A stretch of DNA of 64,000 bases from Nostoc sp. UCD121 (GCF_014222285.1 NZ_JACKZS010000002.1:1-64000); one strand, 5' to 3'; shown: positions 8,608-17,847, counted from the stretch's first letter. Notes: generated by a model not told the origin, from the sequence alone. Numbers and translations: made by a program.

Positions 8608-8805
8608 CTATAGCGGTTCTCAATTGCATCGAATACAGACCTAAGCCCCAGTCCCTTCTTCTTGAAGGGAAGGGGAGTAAGATTCAAAGCCTCTCTCCTT
8701 TTAAGAAAGAGGTTTGGAGAGAGTCCAAAGTGTATTGCATCCATAGACGCGTAGCAGCTACTCTTACGAGAACGCTTTCAGCGAACCCGCAGAGTATGAG
8801 AACCG
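8608..8805. mobile_element. MITE-like dispersed element, copy 1
   Basis: The element is bounded by the inverted ends CGGTTCTCA (8614-8622) and TGAGAACCG (8797-8805). It contains C- and T-rich internal palindromic blocks ('gccccagtccctt', 'ctctctccttttaa'). A second, diverged copy lies in opposite orientation at 40743-40877. It has no transposase and would need one in trans. The stretch after about 8740 is another Nostoc-type repeat (gcgtagc...gaacgct) nested inside. Confidence 0.6.
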
Positions 8806-8818
8806 TTTTGATAGCTAA

Positions 8819-11224
8819 TCAATTAATAACTAAGTAAATTCCCCAGATTGCCATTGCCCGTAAGTAGGTGCTAGCGCGGAAAGTACCAGCTGCGGTGATA
8901 GCTTCAGGGGTGCGAAATTGCAGCCCATTTTCATAAATTTGCTCGACTACAGCCTGTGTTAACCTCAACGCTTCATCTTTCATTCCCATTTGCACAAGAA
9001 AAGCCGCTAGCCCAAAGTTTATCCCAGTCCAAACTTCTAGGGGATGAGTAGCTTTAGGGTTTTCTGGTGAACCGTCAGGACGAACACCATTCGCAGCACC
9101 AAACTCTCCATTGCAGAATTTCAAAAAGCACGCATCATAAACAGTTTTCAGGGCAGAAAGGGCGCGATCGCTGGGTACAATATCAGGTAAGTCCAATAGT
9201 CGGGCGTAGAATTGTCCGCACAACTGATCCGCCATTACCACATCGGAACCACTTTGACTATCAAGTTGGTAATATTGCCCATTCCAAAGTTTTTCTTGGT
9301 AAATAGGAAGAGATTGTGCCAACCAAGCTTCATAAGTGGATTTTTGCGCTGCCAACTCTGCTGTGTTACCGATTTGGTAAGTTAATAAAATATCGCTAAT
9401 TGCGATCGCAGCCTCTAGCGCTGCTAACCACAACCCACCACAATAGGCGCTGACACCCTGTAACCGCCAATCATCAAAGGTTTGGTCAGGCGCACCAGAA
9501 TTTTCAGGAATTCCATCACCATCAAGGTCAAAGGTTTTCAGGTAATCGAGGGTTTGAACGATCGCATTCCAACAATCTGCTAGAAATTCTACATCGTCAG
9601 CACCTGTCAACAGAAAATCGCGGTATACTTGCAAGACAAAATCACTACCTAAATCTTTCCATAAATTGCAGTCTTGATAGCTGGTGTAGTTGGTTTTCTG
9701 CCAAACGTGTTCATTTGGTGCGCCTAAATCGTGGGGTGTTGCACCTGCAACTTTGCGAACTGCAATTGGGCTTTCAGCTTTGATTGTCATGTAATAACCA
9801 ATTATTCGAGGTGTATCATCACCTTGAGGAATCGCCCTTGCAAATGCCCGAATCACCGACTTTTCTAGTTCTGGAAACAGCATCAGTAGGGCAAAAGAGC
9901 CATATAATCGCACATCTAGACTTTCATACCAACGATAATCTAGGCACTCCAGCACCGCAAACTGACCGATGGGGTCAAGTTCTGATGCTGCACTCCAGAG
10001 AGTACCGCCGCTAGTGAGGTCATAAAGCTCGTTAAATAGAGCCATTTTAAACCAGTTGGGTAAATCTTCCCGGTCGAGAATGGGTTTTTGCCAACTTTGA
10101 ATTTGCGATCGCCAGGTTTGGTATTCTTGGAGGGCAGTAGATGCGATCGCCCAAGCATTATTTCCACTTCTATCAAAGAAGTCTGTATATCTGCGATAAT
10201 AGTTGACTCCGGCGGCAAATTCTGTAATGGGTAAATCCCAAGCTAGGACACAGGGAATTTCGAGAGTTTCGCCTGGTTGGAGAGTGAAACGAAGTGCGAT
10301 TGCAGCCCCTAACTGTTCACCTTCTCCGACTGGATTAGCATCTATATAATTGGACAAAGAACCATCTTTCGCAAAGCTTTGCCACACCTCATCACCTGTT
10401 CCTTCAGGATTCCAGCGAGTGTGGTGAAATACTTCTACTTGGGGATGCTTCAGCGTCGCAATACACCAAGTTCCATCACCTTCTTGCAAAGCATCACTAC
10501 CAACCCGACTTAAAAGACAGCCAAACTGTTGTGGATTTTCAACTATTTGATTGTAGTTTCCTTGACTTTCGCCCCAACGTGGTTGGTATTCATAAACCGG
10601 GCTACCATCATCACGCACCCGCACTTCGGGAGATTTGAGGGCATTTGTAAACCAGCCCACCATATTTTGCCAAGTGAGCATAATGCTGAGAGTAATTGGT
10701 GCATTTGTGGGGTTGTGGGCATTCCAGAGGAATATTGCTACAGGGTAGCTAGTTTCTTGATAATTACCTGCCCAAACTGGGGAAAATTGCTCACAAGTCA
10801 ACTGTGCTTGAAATACATTTTCGTACACAAACCAGCTACGTGGGTATAGCGCGTGATAATTACCCGTCCCCTCTGTACTGGGAAGCGTTGGATACCACTG
10901 CCAAGCTTTGAGAGTGCCATCATCGGGCCCTTGGGTAGATAAAGCGTAGGCTTGGGTAGATGTGCCATTGGATTCAAATACACTAAATTGACAAGCGGGG
11001 ACGTTTTTGAAGGTATGCTCACCGCCGTCGATGTGCCACAGGTTAAAATCTCCCCGTGAAGAACGACCGATGCAACCTGCACCAAAGCCACCTAAAGGCA
11101 TACCATGCCAAGGCCCATCATCGATATTACTTGCGTAGCGGACAGTATAAGGTTTTTCCCAGCCTAAACCGATGGGACGGCTCCAAGTACAAGAGGGAAT
11201 TTTCACAGAGAGTTGATTTGTCAT
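8819..11224 (-). CDS. GH116 family glycosidase (GBA2-like beta-glucosidase/glucosylceramidase)
   Basis: This 801-aa protein has the two-part GH116 architecture: an N-terminal beta-sandwich domain (about 1-345, starting with 'GMPLGGFGAGCIGRSSRGDF') and a C-terminal (alpha/alpha)6 catalytic domain (about 385-800). The likely nucleophile is Glu426 in 'VLECLDYRWYESLDVRLYGS', and the acid/base Asp lies in the DQTFDDW motif (580-586), matching the GBA2 and Thermoanaerobacterium enzymes. 'GAPNEHVW' and 'SAYCGGLWLAALEAA' are further family blocks. No signal peptide is seen, so it is probably cytoplasmic and acts on beta-glucosides or glucolipids. It stands alone between long non-coding stretches. Confidence 0.92.
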   Translation of the reverse strand: MTNQLSVKIPSCTWSRPIGLGWEKPYTVRYASNIDDGPWHGMPLGGFGAGCIGRSSRGDFNLWHIDGGEHTFKNVPACQFSVFESNGTSTQAYALSTQGPDDGTLKAWQWYPTLPSTEGTGNYHALYPRSWFVYENVFQAQLTCEQFSPVWAGNYQETSYPVAIFLWNAHNPTNAPITLSIMLTWQNMVGWFTNALKSPEVRVRDDGSPVYEYQPRWGESQGNYNQIVENPQQFGCLLSRVGSDALQEGDGTWCIATLKHPQVEVFHHTRWNPEGTGDEVWQSFAKDGSLSNYIDANPVGEGEQLGAAIALRFTLQPGETLEIPCVLAWDLPITEFAAGVNYYRRYTDFFDRSGNNAWAIASTALQEYQTWRSQIQSWQKPILDREDLPNWFKMALFNELYDLTSGGTLWSAASELDPIGQFAVLECLDYRWYESLDVRLYGSFALLMLFPELEKSVIRAFARAIPQGDDTPRIIGYYMTIKAESPIAVRKVAGATPHDLGAPNEHVWQKTNYTSYQDCNLWKDLGSDFVLQVYRDFLLTGADDVEFLADCWNAIVQTLDYLKTFDLDGDGIPENSGAPDQTFDDWRLQGVSAYCGGLWLAALEAAIAISDILLTYQIGNTAELAAQKSTYEAWLAQSLPIYQEKLWNGQYYQLDSQSGSDVVMADQLCGQFYARLLDLPDIVPSDRALSALKTVYDACFLKFCNGEFGAANGVRPDGSPENPKATHPLEVWTGINFGLAAFLVQMGMKDEALRLTQAVVEQIYENGLQFRTPEAITAAGTFRASTYLRAMAIWGIYLVIN

Positions 11225-11476
11225 CGCCTAATGTTACAGCGTGCAGTTACGTCAATGAAGACTAGCGCGATGTGCTATTTTTCTCAAGGGGCACAAATAT
11301 CAATACTTGTCTGGTTTTGGGGTAAAGGGAAAAGGTTAAAGGGGAAAAACCTTATATATCAAACCTTTCACTCCTTTTACCCACAAATATGCCTTCTCGA
11401 TTCAGTAGTCTAAGTAAGTTGGCACAATAAAATCAAACTAGTGGACTCTCATGCCTTTAATGTTGCAAAAAAATTG

Positions 11477-11599
11477 TAGGTTGGGGAGCCAACTGCGTTG
11501 CGCGGGTTTCCCGCGTTGTAGCAAGTGGCGTTGGAGGCTTTGCGTAACCCAACATCCTGATATATGTTGGGTTGCGCTCCGCTCCACCCAACCTACGTC
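11477..11599. repeat. Dispersed 'gtaggttggg...cccaacctac' repeat
   Basis: A roughly 120-bp block starts GTAGGTTGGGG and ends CCACCCAACCTAC. Internal palindromic parts are GCGGGTTTCCCGC and GGGTTGCGCTCCGCTCCACCC, and an AACCCAACATCC/ATGTTGGGTT pair lies inside. It has the look of the short palindromic interspersed repeats of heterocystous cyanobacteria. Its ends resemble the glpK-leader hairpin at 36043-36068. Confidence 0.7.
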
Positions 11600-11779
11600 T
11601 AATGCACTAAAGTCTTTATTGCCTATTTCCTTATACCGCCGATAATTATTTACCCCCACTTACTTAGTAGTAGCTGCTTCAGTTTGACAAAAATATCTCG
11701 GCAAAAATCCGAAAAGCAGCAATTTCAGCTTGTAGCTCAGTATATACTTACAAAATTAATATTCACTCTAGTACAGCTG

Positions 11780-11828
11780 CTACCATATCAAACAAGACTT
11801 AGCAAAATCCTCTTGTTTGATATGGTAG
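11780..11828. repeat. Perfect 18-bp inverted repeat
   Basis: CTACCATATCAAACAAGA (11780-11797) is exactly complementary to 11811-11828 across a 13-nt spacer. No U tract follows, so it is unlikely to be a simple terminator. It lies 110 bp upstream of the PPC-domain gene. Confidence 0.8.
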
Positions 11829-11938
11829 GCAAACTTCCACCACAGTGTATTATGAGTCTCAATAAGAATATAATTTTTTGACTTCAAATTTGTCTATCTG
11901 TTGAATACGAAATCATCCGCCAAATTAGGAGCGTAATT

Positions 11939-13168
11939 ATGCTACTAGAAACCAAAAACTATCGCCACAAATTAAGCCGCATTTTAATTTGTTCATTGGG
12001 TAGTAGTTTGTTGATCACGAGCAATGTGCTACCTATAAATGCTTTAGGGAAACCTCAACATTCTCAAGAATTCATAATTGCTAAATCACCAGATGAGAGA
12101 CAACCAGAAGCAGTAAAAAAAGGAATTGAGCAACTTCCTGCTTCTCAAGCATCAGTATCTCCAAGAAAGAAGACATCTGTTGAGTCGCCAATACAAACTC
12201 GTCCGATATCTTCTAATACAGAAACTTCCCAGCCAACCTCGAATGCTTCAAATGATGACTCTACTTCTAGACCATCTAGACGTAGGACTTCTAACTCAAA
12301 TTCTAATCGTTCCAATAGTAGTGCATCTAGATCGCCTGGAAGTAGGGCTTCTAATTCAAATACTAATCGTTCTAATGCTGGCTCTGGGAGACGCAAGCCA
12401 AGTTCTAATGTAGCTAGAAGTGGCAACCAAAATATCGATCGCTCGGCAATTTCTGCACCTGCAACACCCACTTATAAAGAGATTAACTTTGTAGATGTCG
12501 CATTAGGTATTCTGAGTAAGAATGACTTTCAATCTCAAGGTAGATATTTTCATTTCTATGAGTTTGAAGGTAGAGAAAATCAACTAGTTCAAATTAGGCT
12601 TGTTGGTAGTAAAGATACACGCAGATCAAATAACTTAAGTTTAAATCCTTTGTTATTTCTGCACGATCCTGATGATAATATCATCGTCAAAAAAGGCACT
12701 TTGGAAAAAAGCAGTGATGGCGATGATGCCTTCATTTTTGCGCGGTTGCCTAAGAATGGCATTTACAAAATTGCAGTTACTAGCCGAGATTCTGGTGAGA
12801 TAGGTCGCTATAGTTTGGCTTTGAGAAATGACAGAGCTAGCTATACCTTAGATGAAGCGGGCCAACTAAGCGCCAATAGCTCAACCTTGAAACAAAATGG
12901 AGGCGCTTATAATGTTTCTAATTTCCAAGGAAGAAAAAATCAGCTTGTAAGTATTCGTGTAGATAGTGTTGATGAAGAATTTTCTCCTTACGTAACTTTG
13001 CTAAATTCAAAAGGACAGACGATCGCTATAGATAGAGACAAAGATAAAGGTGGCACCTACAGCGCTTTAATTGACCGAGCTAGGTTGCCTGAAGATGACA
13101 CTTACTATATAGTTGTCAGTTCCAAAAATCCACAGGAACGCGGTAAATATAGATTGACTATCTTCTGA
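11939..13168 (+). CDS. Secreted protein with two PPC (pre-peptidase C-terminal) domains
   Basis: This 409-aa exported protein has a signal peptide (about 1-36, ending in INALG). A disordered Ser/Arg/Asn-rich linker (about 60-165) follows, with two 20-residue near-repeats (RTSNSNSNRSN and RASNSNTNRSN). Two tandem beta-sandwich units of the PPC type follow (about 180-295 and 303-409). The PPC pattern is visible in 'YFHFYEFEGRENQLVQIRL', 'FIFARLPKNGIYKIAVTS' and 'ARLPEDDTYYIVVSS'. PPC domains usually accompany secreted proteases, but no catalytic domain is present, so it may be a binding or cell-surface protein. A GGAG sits 6 bases before the ATG. Function unknown. Confidence 0.8.
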   Translation: MLLETKNYRHKLSRILICSLGSSLLITSNVLPINALGKPQHSQEFIIAKSPDERQPEAVKKGIEQLPASQASVSPRKKTSVESPIQTRPISSNTETSQPTSNASNDDSTSRPSRRRTSNSNSNRSNSSASRSPGSRASNSNTNRSNAGSGRRKPSSNVARSGNQNIDRSAISAPATPTYKEINFVDVALGILSKNDFQSQGRYFHFYEFEGRENQLVQIRLVGSKDTRRSNNLSLNPLLFLHDPDDNIIVKKGTLEKSSDGDDAFIFARLPKNGIYKIAVTSRDSGEIGRYSLALRNDRASYTLDEAGQLSANSSTLKQNGGAYNVSNFQGRKNQLVSIRVDSVDEEFSPYVTLLNSKGQTIAIDRDKDKGGTYSALIDRARLPEDDTYYIVVSSKNPQERGKYRLTIF

Positions 13169-13217
13169 TAATTTAGATTGTATGAAAACCTCTGCCTGAT
13201 TTTACTACGCAAAATCT

Positions 13218-13242
13218 GTCCCTTTCCAAGCCGGAGAGGGAC
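13218..13242. terminator. Hairpin between convergent genes
   Basis: GTCCCTTTCC (13218-13227) pairs with GGAGAGGGAC (13233-13242) with one G-U pair and a 5-nt loop. It lies between the ends of the PPC-domain and WD40-kinase genes and is probably a bidirectional terminator, although T tracts are weak. Confidence 0.45.
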
Positions 13243-13263
13243 ATTCTAGTAGGGGAGAAATTT

Positions 13264-15321
13264 TTATTGAGACAACCGCCAAATCTTAATGGTGTTGTCT
13301 TCACTACCACTGACAAGGGTTTTACTATCAGGACTGAAGGCTACGGATGTCACAGTGTTGGTATGCCCTGTTAATGTGAGAATTTCTTCTCCTGTGGCCG
13401 AATTCCAGAGTTTGACGGCGCGATCGCGGCTACCACTGGCAATAATTTTACCATCGGCACTGAAGGCTACGGTTGTGACTGTGTTGGCGTGTCCTGTCAG
13501 TGTGCGAATTTCTTTTCCCGTCAGTAGATCCCAAAGTTTAATGGTGCGATCGCGGCTAGCACTAGCTAAAATTTTCCCATCTGGGCTAATAGCTACAGCT
13601 GTTACTGTTTGATAATTTCCCTCTAGTGTGCGGATTGAGTACCCTTTTGTCAGATTCCAGATTTTGATCGTCTTGTCAAAACTGCCACTAGCAAGAATCA
13701 CGCTATCGGGACTGATGGCTAGCGATCGCACCCAAAATGTATGCCCTACCAATGTCCGAATTTGCTCTCCTGTGGCTAAATCCCAGATTTTAATGGTGTT
13801 ATCATCACTACCACTCACCAGAGTTTCGCTATCAGCGCTGATCGCTAGGGCACGAACAGAGTCAGAATGCCCTGTAAGAGTGCGAATTTGTTTTCCTGTT
13901 GCTAAATTCCAAATTTTGATGGTGCTGTCATCACTGGCACTTGCCAGAGTTTTCCCATCTGGGCTAATTACTAACGTATTGACCTGCTGAGAATAGGCGT
14001 TGAGTGAAGATATTTCTTTCCCGGTGGCGAGATTCCAAAGTTTGATTGTGCGTAGGCGTAGCCCGTCGGAGACATCGCCGCCACTGCTGGCAATGGTTTT
14101 ACCATCGGGGCTGATGGCGATGGATAAAACCGAATTTTCATGTCCTTGGATGGTATTAGCTAAGGAAACCTTACCCAAAGTAATCTTTGGTGGTTGACCT
14201 AAAAGCACGTCATCTTTGCCAGAATTATTATGCTGACTCAGCCTAGAAACTAAACTGGTTTGAATGCGACGAAAATGTTTATACCAAGATTCTTGGAATC
14301 CGAACAACAGAATAAAAGCACTTACCAAAATTAAAGTTCTCAGTAAGGGATAACTTTTTGGTAAAGATGGGGCTTGAGTCGCGGGGATTTTTCCAGATGA
14401 CTTGCCGGCTGGTGGTAGGGCGAGGAGTTGTTTTGGAATTAAATCTTTGAGAACTTCATCGGCTGACTGGTAACGTTCATGGATATCTTTTTTTAAAAGT
14501 TTGTCGATGACAAAATCCAACTCAGCATTTACTGGACTCCGCAAATATTCCCGCCAATTACTCACCCAGGCGTACCCCGATTCCATCCACAACTGAAAGG
14601 GGGAAGTTCCCGTTAGCAGATGAAAGCAGGTAGCGCCTAAACCAAACAAGTCACTGGCAGGGAAAGCTTTACCATCTCTAATTTGTTCTAAGGGAGAATA
14701 ACCATGTGAACCAATGGATGTGCCAGATTTGTGCTGAACTTTTGCGGTGAATTGCTTTGAGGAACCAAAATCAATCAGACTTAATCGCCCATCACTTTTA
14801 TGACGGATAATATTTTCTGGCTTGATATCCCGATGAATGACTTTGCGATCATGGATAAATTTCAGGATGGGCAATAAATCTAGCAAAATAGATTGAATAT
14901 CCCTAGCGTTATAACCCTTGCGCTGTTGCAACTCCTTTAACAAATTATCGCCATTGATAAACTGCTGCACTAAATATAGGCAGCCATCTTGCTCAAAGTA
15001 AGCTATTAAAGTCGGAATTTGGGGATGTTCCCCAAGGTCTTGTAGTCGCTGCGCTTCTTCGGCAAACAATTCCATCGCCTTTTTTTGCGACCAAGTTCCT
15101 TGGAACTTTGGAGCTAATTGCTTGACAACACAACGTTCATTGAGTTTATCGACATCTTCTGATAGATAGGTTCTGCCAAATCCCCCCTCATCTGAAAGGA
15201 CTCGGATGACACGGAAGCGATTTCTTAAAAGTGACACCAACGGGGTGCTACAACTTTGGCAAAACTTCTTTCCATTGGAATTCAGGGGATTTAGGCAATC
15301 GGGATTCAAGCAGCAGATCAT
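13264..15321 (-). CDS. Serine/threonine protein kinase fused to seven WD40 repeats
   Basis: This is a 685-aa protein from the ATG at 15321, which gives the family's usual 'MICCLNPDC' start; an ATG at 15348 would add 9 residues. An N-terminal zinc-ribbon-like cluster (Cys4, Cys9, Cys21, Cys24) is followed by a Hanks-type kinase domain (about 35-295). This has EGGFGRTY, the CVVKQL lysine, HRDIKPEN, IDFGSS and a Gly-rich activation segment. One transmembrane helix follows (about 320-340), then seven WD40 blades (about 390-685), each ending 'TIKIW' or similar. It likely senses or binds partners on the far side of the membrane, or in the cytoplasm if the helix is a re-entrant anchor. The first blade carries an in-frame repeat-derived insertion (14050-14078). 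A second kinase gene lies upstream. Confidence 0.93.
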   Translation of the reverse strand: MICCLNPDCLNPLNSNGKKFCQSCSTPLVSLLRNRFRVIRVLSDEGGFGRTYLSEDVDKLNERCVVKQLAPKFQGTWSQKKAMELFAEEAQRLQDLGEHPQIPTLIAYFEQDGCLYLVQQFINGDNLLKELQQRKGYNARDIQSILLDLLPILKFIHDRKVIHRDIKPENIIRHKSDGRLSLIDFGSSKQFTAKVQHKSGTSIGSHGYSPLEQIRDGKAFPASDLFGLGATCFHLLTGTSPFQLWMESGYAWVSNWREYLRSPVNAELDFVIDKLLKKDIHERYQSADEVLKDLIPKQLLALPPAGKSSGKIPATQAPSLPKSYPLLRTLILVSAFILLFGFQESWYKHFRRIQTSLVSRLSQHNNSGKDDVLLGQPPKITLGKVSLANTIQGHENSVLSIAISPDGKTIASSGGDVSDGLRLRTIKLWNLATGKEISSLNAYSQQVNTLVISPDGKTLASASDDSTIKIWNLATGKQIRTLTGHSDSVRALAISADSETLVSGSDDNTIKIWDLATGEQIRTLVGHTFWVRSLAISPDSVILASGSFDKTIKIWNLTKGYSIRTLEGNYQTVTAVAISPDGKILASASRDRTIKLWDLLTGKEIRTLTGHANTVTTVAFSADGKIIASGSRDRAVKLWNSATGEEILTLTGHTNTVTSVAFSPDSKTLVSGSEDNTIKIWRLSQ
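14050..14078. repeat. Nostoc-type short repeat inside coding sequence
   Basis: GCGTAGGCGTAGCCCGTCGG continues into AGACATCGC. This matches the abundant 'ggcgatgtctncgacgggctacgcctacgc' interspersed repeat of Nostoc genomes, recalled from memory. It is in frame and encodes the residues DVSDGLRLR in the first WD40 blade. The other blades have about 7 fewer residues at this point. Confidence 0.65.
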
Positions 15322-15348
15322 GATCTGACAGGCGCGACTGCATAACAA

Positions 15349-15890
15349 CTTAGGCTAAGTTTGCCCCGAACTGTCCCTGAAGAAAATTGACTCTCGCTTA
15401 CTTGTGGTAGAAAACCCTGTTCTGGGGATTGGGGAATTACTTAATATAGTTAGCGTTTGTAAATAGTAGTCAGTCTTCCTCTTCTGTGGAAAACTACGAG
15501 AGCCATAAAATTAATTATTCTTCCGATTATATAATAATCTGAATAGAAATATTTCTCTGAACTGCTACTCCTAGTAATTGTGCTTGTATATTGACAAGCA
15601 AAAATTGACTAAGCATTAAGTTAAACCCTGATTAATTAACCATCACTGACGATGAAATGGAGTCGCAATAGTTACTAGATTTGTTTTTGATATTTTCAAT
15701 TGCTCATAATAATTGTTAATTTGATACTTTAGGCAATAAAAGGTTGTTTGAAAAGTATGTTGCGGTGATTTTAGACACTTTCAGATCCCCCTAATACCCA
15801 TTTTTAATGGAGATTTAGCAGGATCTACAACTATTTGATACATCACAAATAACTTTTAAAATACCTTCTAACTTAATTTTACTATCTTGT
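15349..15890. other. Intergenic region between two kinase genes
   Basis: About 540 AT-rich bases. I see no ORF with coding character, no hairpin of note and no recognisable operator. Confidence 0.45.
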
Positions 15891-16943
15891 TTACTTAAGC
15901 CTAGCTCTCCATTTTCGAATAGCATTAGCAGTTCTGGCGACTGGTGGTATGTAGACATCTGGAATTTCGTTAGAGTTTTCGTATTGTGTAATACTTTTAT
16001 TATTTAATTTTTGGGTAGTTAGACAGTTAGCTAAAGTAGGCAAATAGCTTTCATAACTTAAGGCTCTTATTACTTCATCGACAGTCTTAAACCGCTCGTC
16101 TAATGTAATCTTCACCATTTTCCCTAAAGTTTTGGCGAAACTATCGGTAATATTTACTTCTTTTTGCCAGCATATCTCACCACTATTTGGGTGGTAATCA
16201 AATTCTAAAGGACTTTTACCAGTCAACATATAAATACAAGTTACACCCAGTGCATAAATATCACTGGCATAAACTGGGCGAAGAGAATACTGTTCTGGTG
16301 GTGCAAATCCCCTAGTTCCAATAAAGTTGGTATTCACAGCTTGATTGGTAGAGTTTTCACAAGCATCAACTACTTGCTCTTTCACTGCACCAAAATCAAT
16401 CAGCACTACCCGCTTGTCATACTCACACCGCAATAAATTCTGGGGCTTAATATCCCGATGAATCACATGATGTTTATGAAGATACTGTAATACTGGTAAT
16501 AATTCCTGTAAAAACTGTTTTACGGAGGCTTCACTTTTGGGCCCACCTCGCCGCACTTCTTGGGCTAAAGTCCAACCCGGTACGTATTCTTGAATTAAAA
16601 AAAACTCCTCATTCACCTGAAAGTAGTCTAGCAGCATGGGAATTTGCGAATGACTACCGAGTTGGCCTAAAGTTCTTGCTTCTTTTTCAAAACGCGCACA
16701 TGCCTTTTGCCAACTTTGAGGACTAGTCACTTTCGGGCAAAGCTGTTTAATGACGCATAGAGGATGTCCAGGTAATACGGCATTTTTGGCTAAAAAAGTG
16801 ATGCCAAAACCACCTTTACCTAGAACTTGCAATATTTCATAGCGATCGCGGAATAGCTTCTTGGAAGCACACATCTGACCTAGTTGAGTTTGCTGTGAAA
16901 TGCTCTCTTGAGAATTCGTTATTTTCTGAGAAAAGCGATTCAT
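15891..16943 (-). CDS. Serine/threonine protein kinase
   Basis: This is a 350-aa soluble Hanks-type kinase. The kinase domain covers about residues 34-300: 'LGKGGFGITF' loop, 'CVIKQL' lysine, 'HRDIKPQN' catalytic loop, 'LIDFGAVKE' and 'GTRGFAPPEQ'. An N-terminal Ser/Gln-rich extension (1-30) includes a single Cys26 where related kinases carry a zinc ribbon. The C-terminal 50 residues are unstructured and basic at the end (KWRARLK), with no transmembrane helix or sensor domain. It therefore looks like a minimal version of the neighbouring WD40 kinase. It lies upstream of that gene on the same strand, and a STAS protein is divergent on the other side. Substrates unknown. Confidence 0.93.
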   Translation of the reverse strand: MNRFSQKITNSQESISQQTQLGQMCASKKLFRDRYEILQVLGKGGFGITFLAKNAVLPGHPLCVIKQLCPKVTSPQSWQKACARFEKEARTLGQLGSHSQIPMLLDYFQVNEEFFLIQEYVPGWTLAQEVRRGGPKSEASVKQFLQELLPVLQYLHKHHVIHRDIKPQNLLRCEYDKRVVLIDFGAVKEQVVDACENSTNQAVNTNFIGTRGFAPPEQYSLRPVYASDIYALGVTCIYMLTGKSPLEFDYHPNSGEICWQKEVNITDSFAKTLGKMVKITLDERFKTVDEVIRALSYESYLPTLANCLTTQKLNNKSITQYENSNEIPDVYIPPVARTANAIRKWRARLK

Positions 16944-17387
16944 TAGTATAGAATATCTGCTCTGAAATGTCTCTAATCCTACGACAAATATTGCTTAATA
17001 ACAGTAATATTACTGGAACTTTGCCAAATCATCATTATTCTTCTTAGGACTTACGCAAAAGTACACACAGTATCTGCGGTACTCCCCTGGAGAACTCGTA
17101 GAATAGCCGCGAATGCGTCTACATGAATCCACCTGCATTTCTTGATAGCGATTAGCGATTTATGACGATCGATATTTTGAGGTTAGTCTTGCGAGTCTTT
17201 GTTATGGCTGTTAATGTGGATGAGCATATTAGCCTCGCAGGAGCTAACCAGGGATAAAATGGGCTAAATAGTCTCAAAAATAGGCAAATATCTCATTTGA
17301 AAACTATCGCTCCTTTATGGCAACTTTGACGGTCAGCCTTATTCCAAAACTCCAAAATTATTCCAATCAAAATAATATTGAAAAAAC
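16944..17387. other. Intergenic region between divergent kinase and STAS genes
   Basis: About 440 bp containing promoter sequence for both directions. A 'ggacttacgcaaaagtac' string near 17047 is a common Nostoc repeat seed. No ribosome-binding site of standard type is seen before the STAS start. Confidence 0.45.
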
Positions 17388-17732
17388 ATGAAAGTGAGCA
17401 TAACAGTACTACAATTATCAGGAATTTTAGATAATATCAGAGGTAATGAACTACGTCGTCAAGTTAGTGGACTTCTCACAGAAGGAGCCAATATTTTTTT
17501 GCTTGATATGAAAGAGATAAAGCTTATTGATAGCTCTGGTTTAGGCGCTTTAATCTCAGTAATGCAAATGGTGCAAAGTGCTAATGGGAAACTTTTTATA
17601 TGTTCTGTCAGCGAGCAAGTCAGGATGTTGTTTCAACTTACAAAAGTAGATAGAATTTTTCAAATATTTGCCGATCAAGAGGAATTCAATCGCCAAATAT
17701 TGGCAACCTTAGAGGTGGACAAAAAGGGCTAA
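17388..17732 (+). CDS. STAS-domain anti-sigma factor antagonist (SpoIIAA/RsbV-like)
   Basis: This 114-aa single STAS domain has the signature 'IKLIDSSGLGALISVM' (residues 44-59). It contains the DSSGLG motif whose Ser is phosphorylated by partner anti-sigma kinases in SpoIIAA/RsbV systems. Proteins of this kind act as phospho-switches in partner-switching cascades. No cognate RsbW-type kinase or PP2C phosphatase gene is adjacent. The nearest kinases are two Hanks-type genes, divergently oriented. The start at 17388 follows a poly-A stretch with no clear Shine-Dalgarno. Confidence 0.88.
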   Translation: MKVSITVLQLSGILDNIRGNELRRQVSGLLTEGANIFLLDMKEIKLIDSSGLGALISVMQMVQSANGKLFICSVSEQVRMLFQLTKVDRIFQIFADQEEFNRQILATLEVDKKG

Positions 17733-17847
17733 AATTCAGACAGAATAGTCAATATATAGAAATTCTATTTGATTGCGTGAAAAAACTCCGTACAACTCAA
17801 AAAGCCGTCTTTTCTATTGCCTTCCCACGCAAGTAAATATAGGTACG

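Larger units (their letters stand above)
7312..8818. other. Long AT-rich intergenic region with operator and repeats
   Basis: About 1.5 kb without a credible gene. It holds a small AT-rich hairpin with T run (7704-7725), the HetR-type palindrome (7806-7822), a dispersed 39-bp repeat (8168-8206), a 14-bp palindrome (8521-8534) and a MITE-like element (8608-8805). Both strands between the palindrome and the neighbouring genes were checked for short ORFs. Only ones of about 20 codons or fewer were found. Confidence 0.55.
11225..11938. other. Intergenic region with dispersed repeats
   Basis: About 710 bp without a supported gene. It contains a Nostoc-type 'gtaggttggg' repeat block (11477-11599), a degenerate repeat shared with 32355-32403 (11704-11751) and a perfect 18-bp inverted repeat (11780-11828). 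ORFs overlapping these blocks are judged non-coding. Confidence 0.55.

Noticed and set aside
8442-8744. A 100-codon minus-strand ORF (starting MDAIHFGLSPNLF)
   Set aside because: It lies on the MITE-like repeat and its sequence follows the palindromic blocks. A related non-coding copy exists at 40743-40877.
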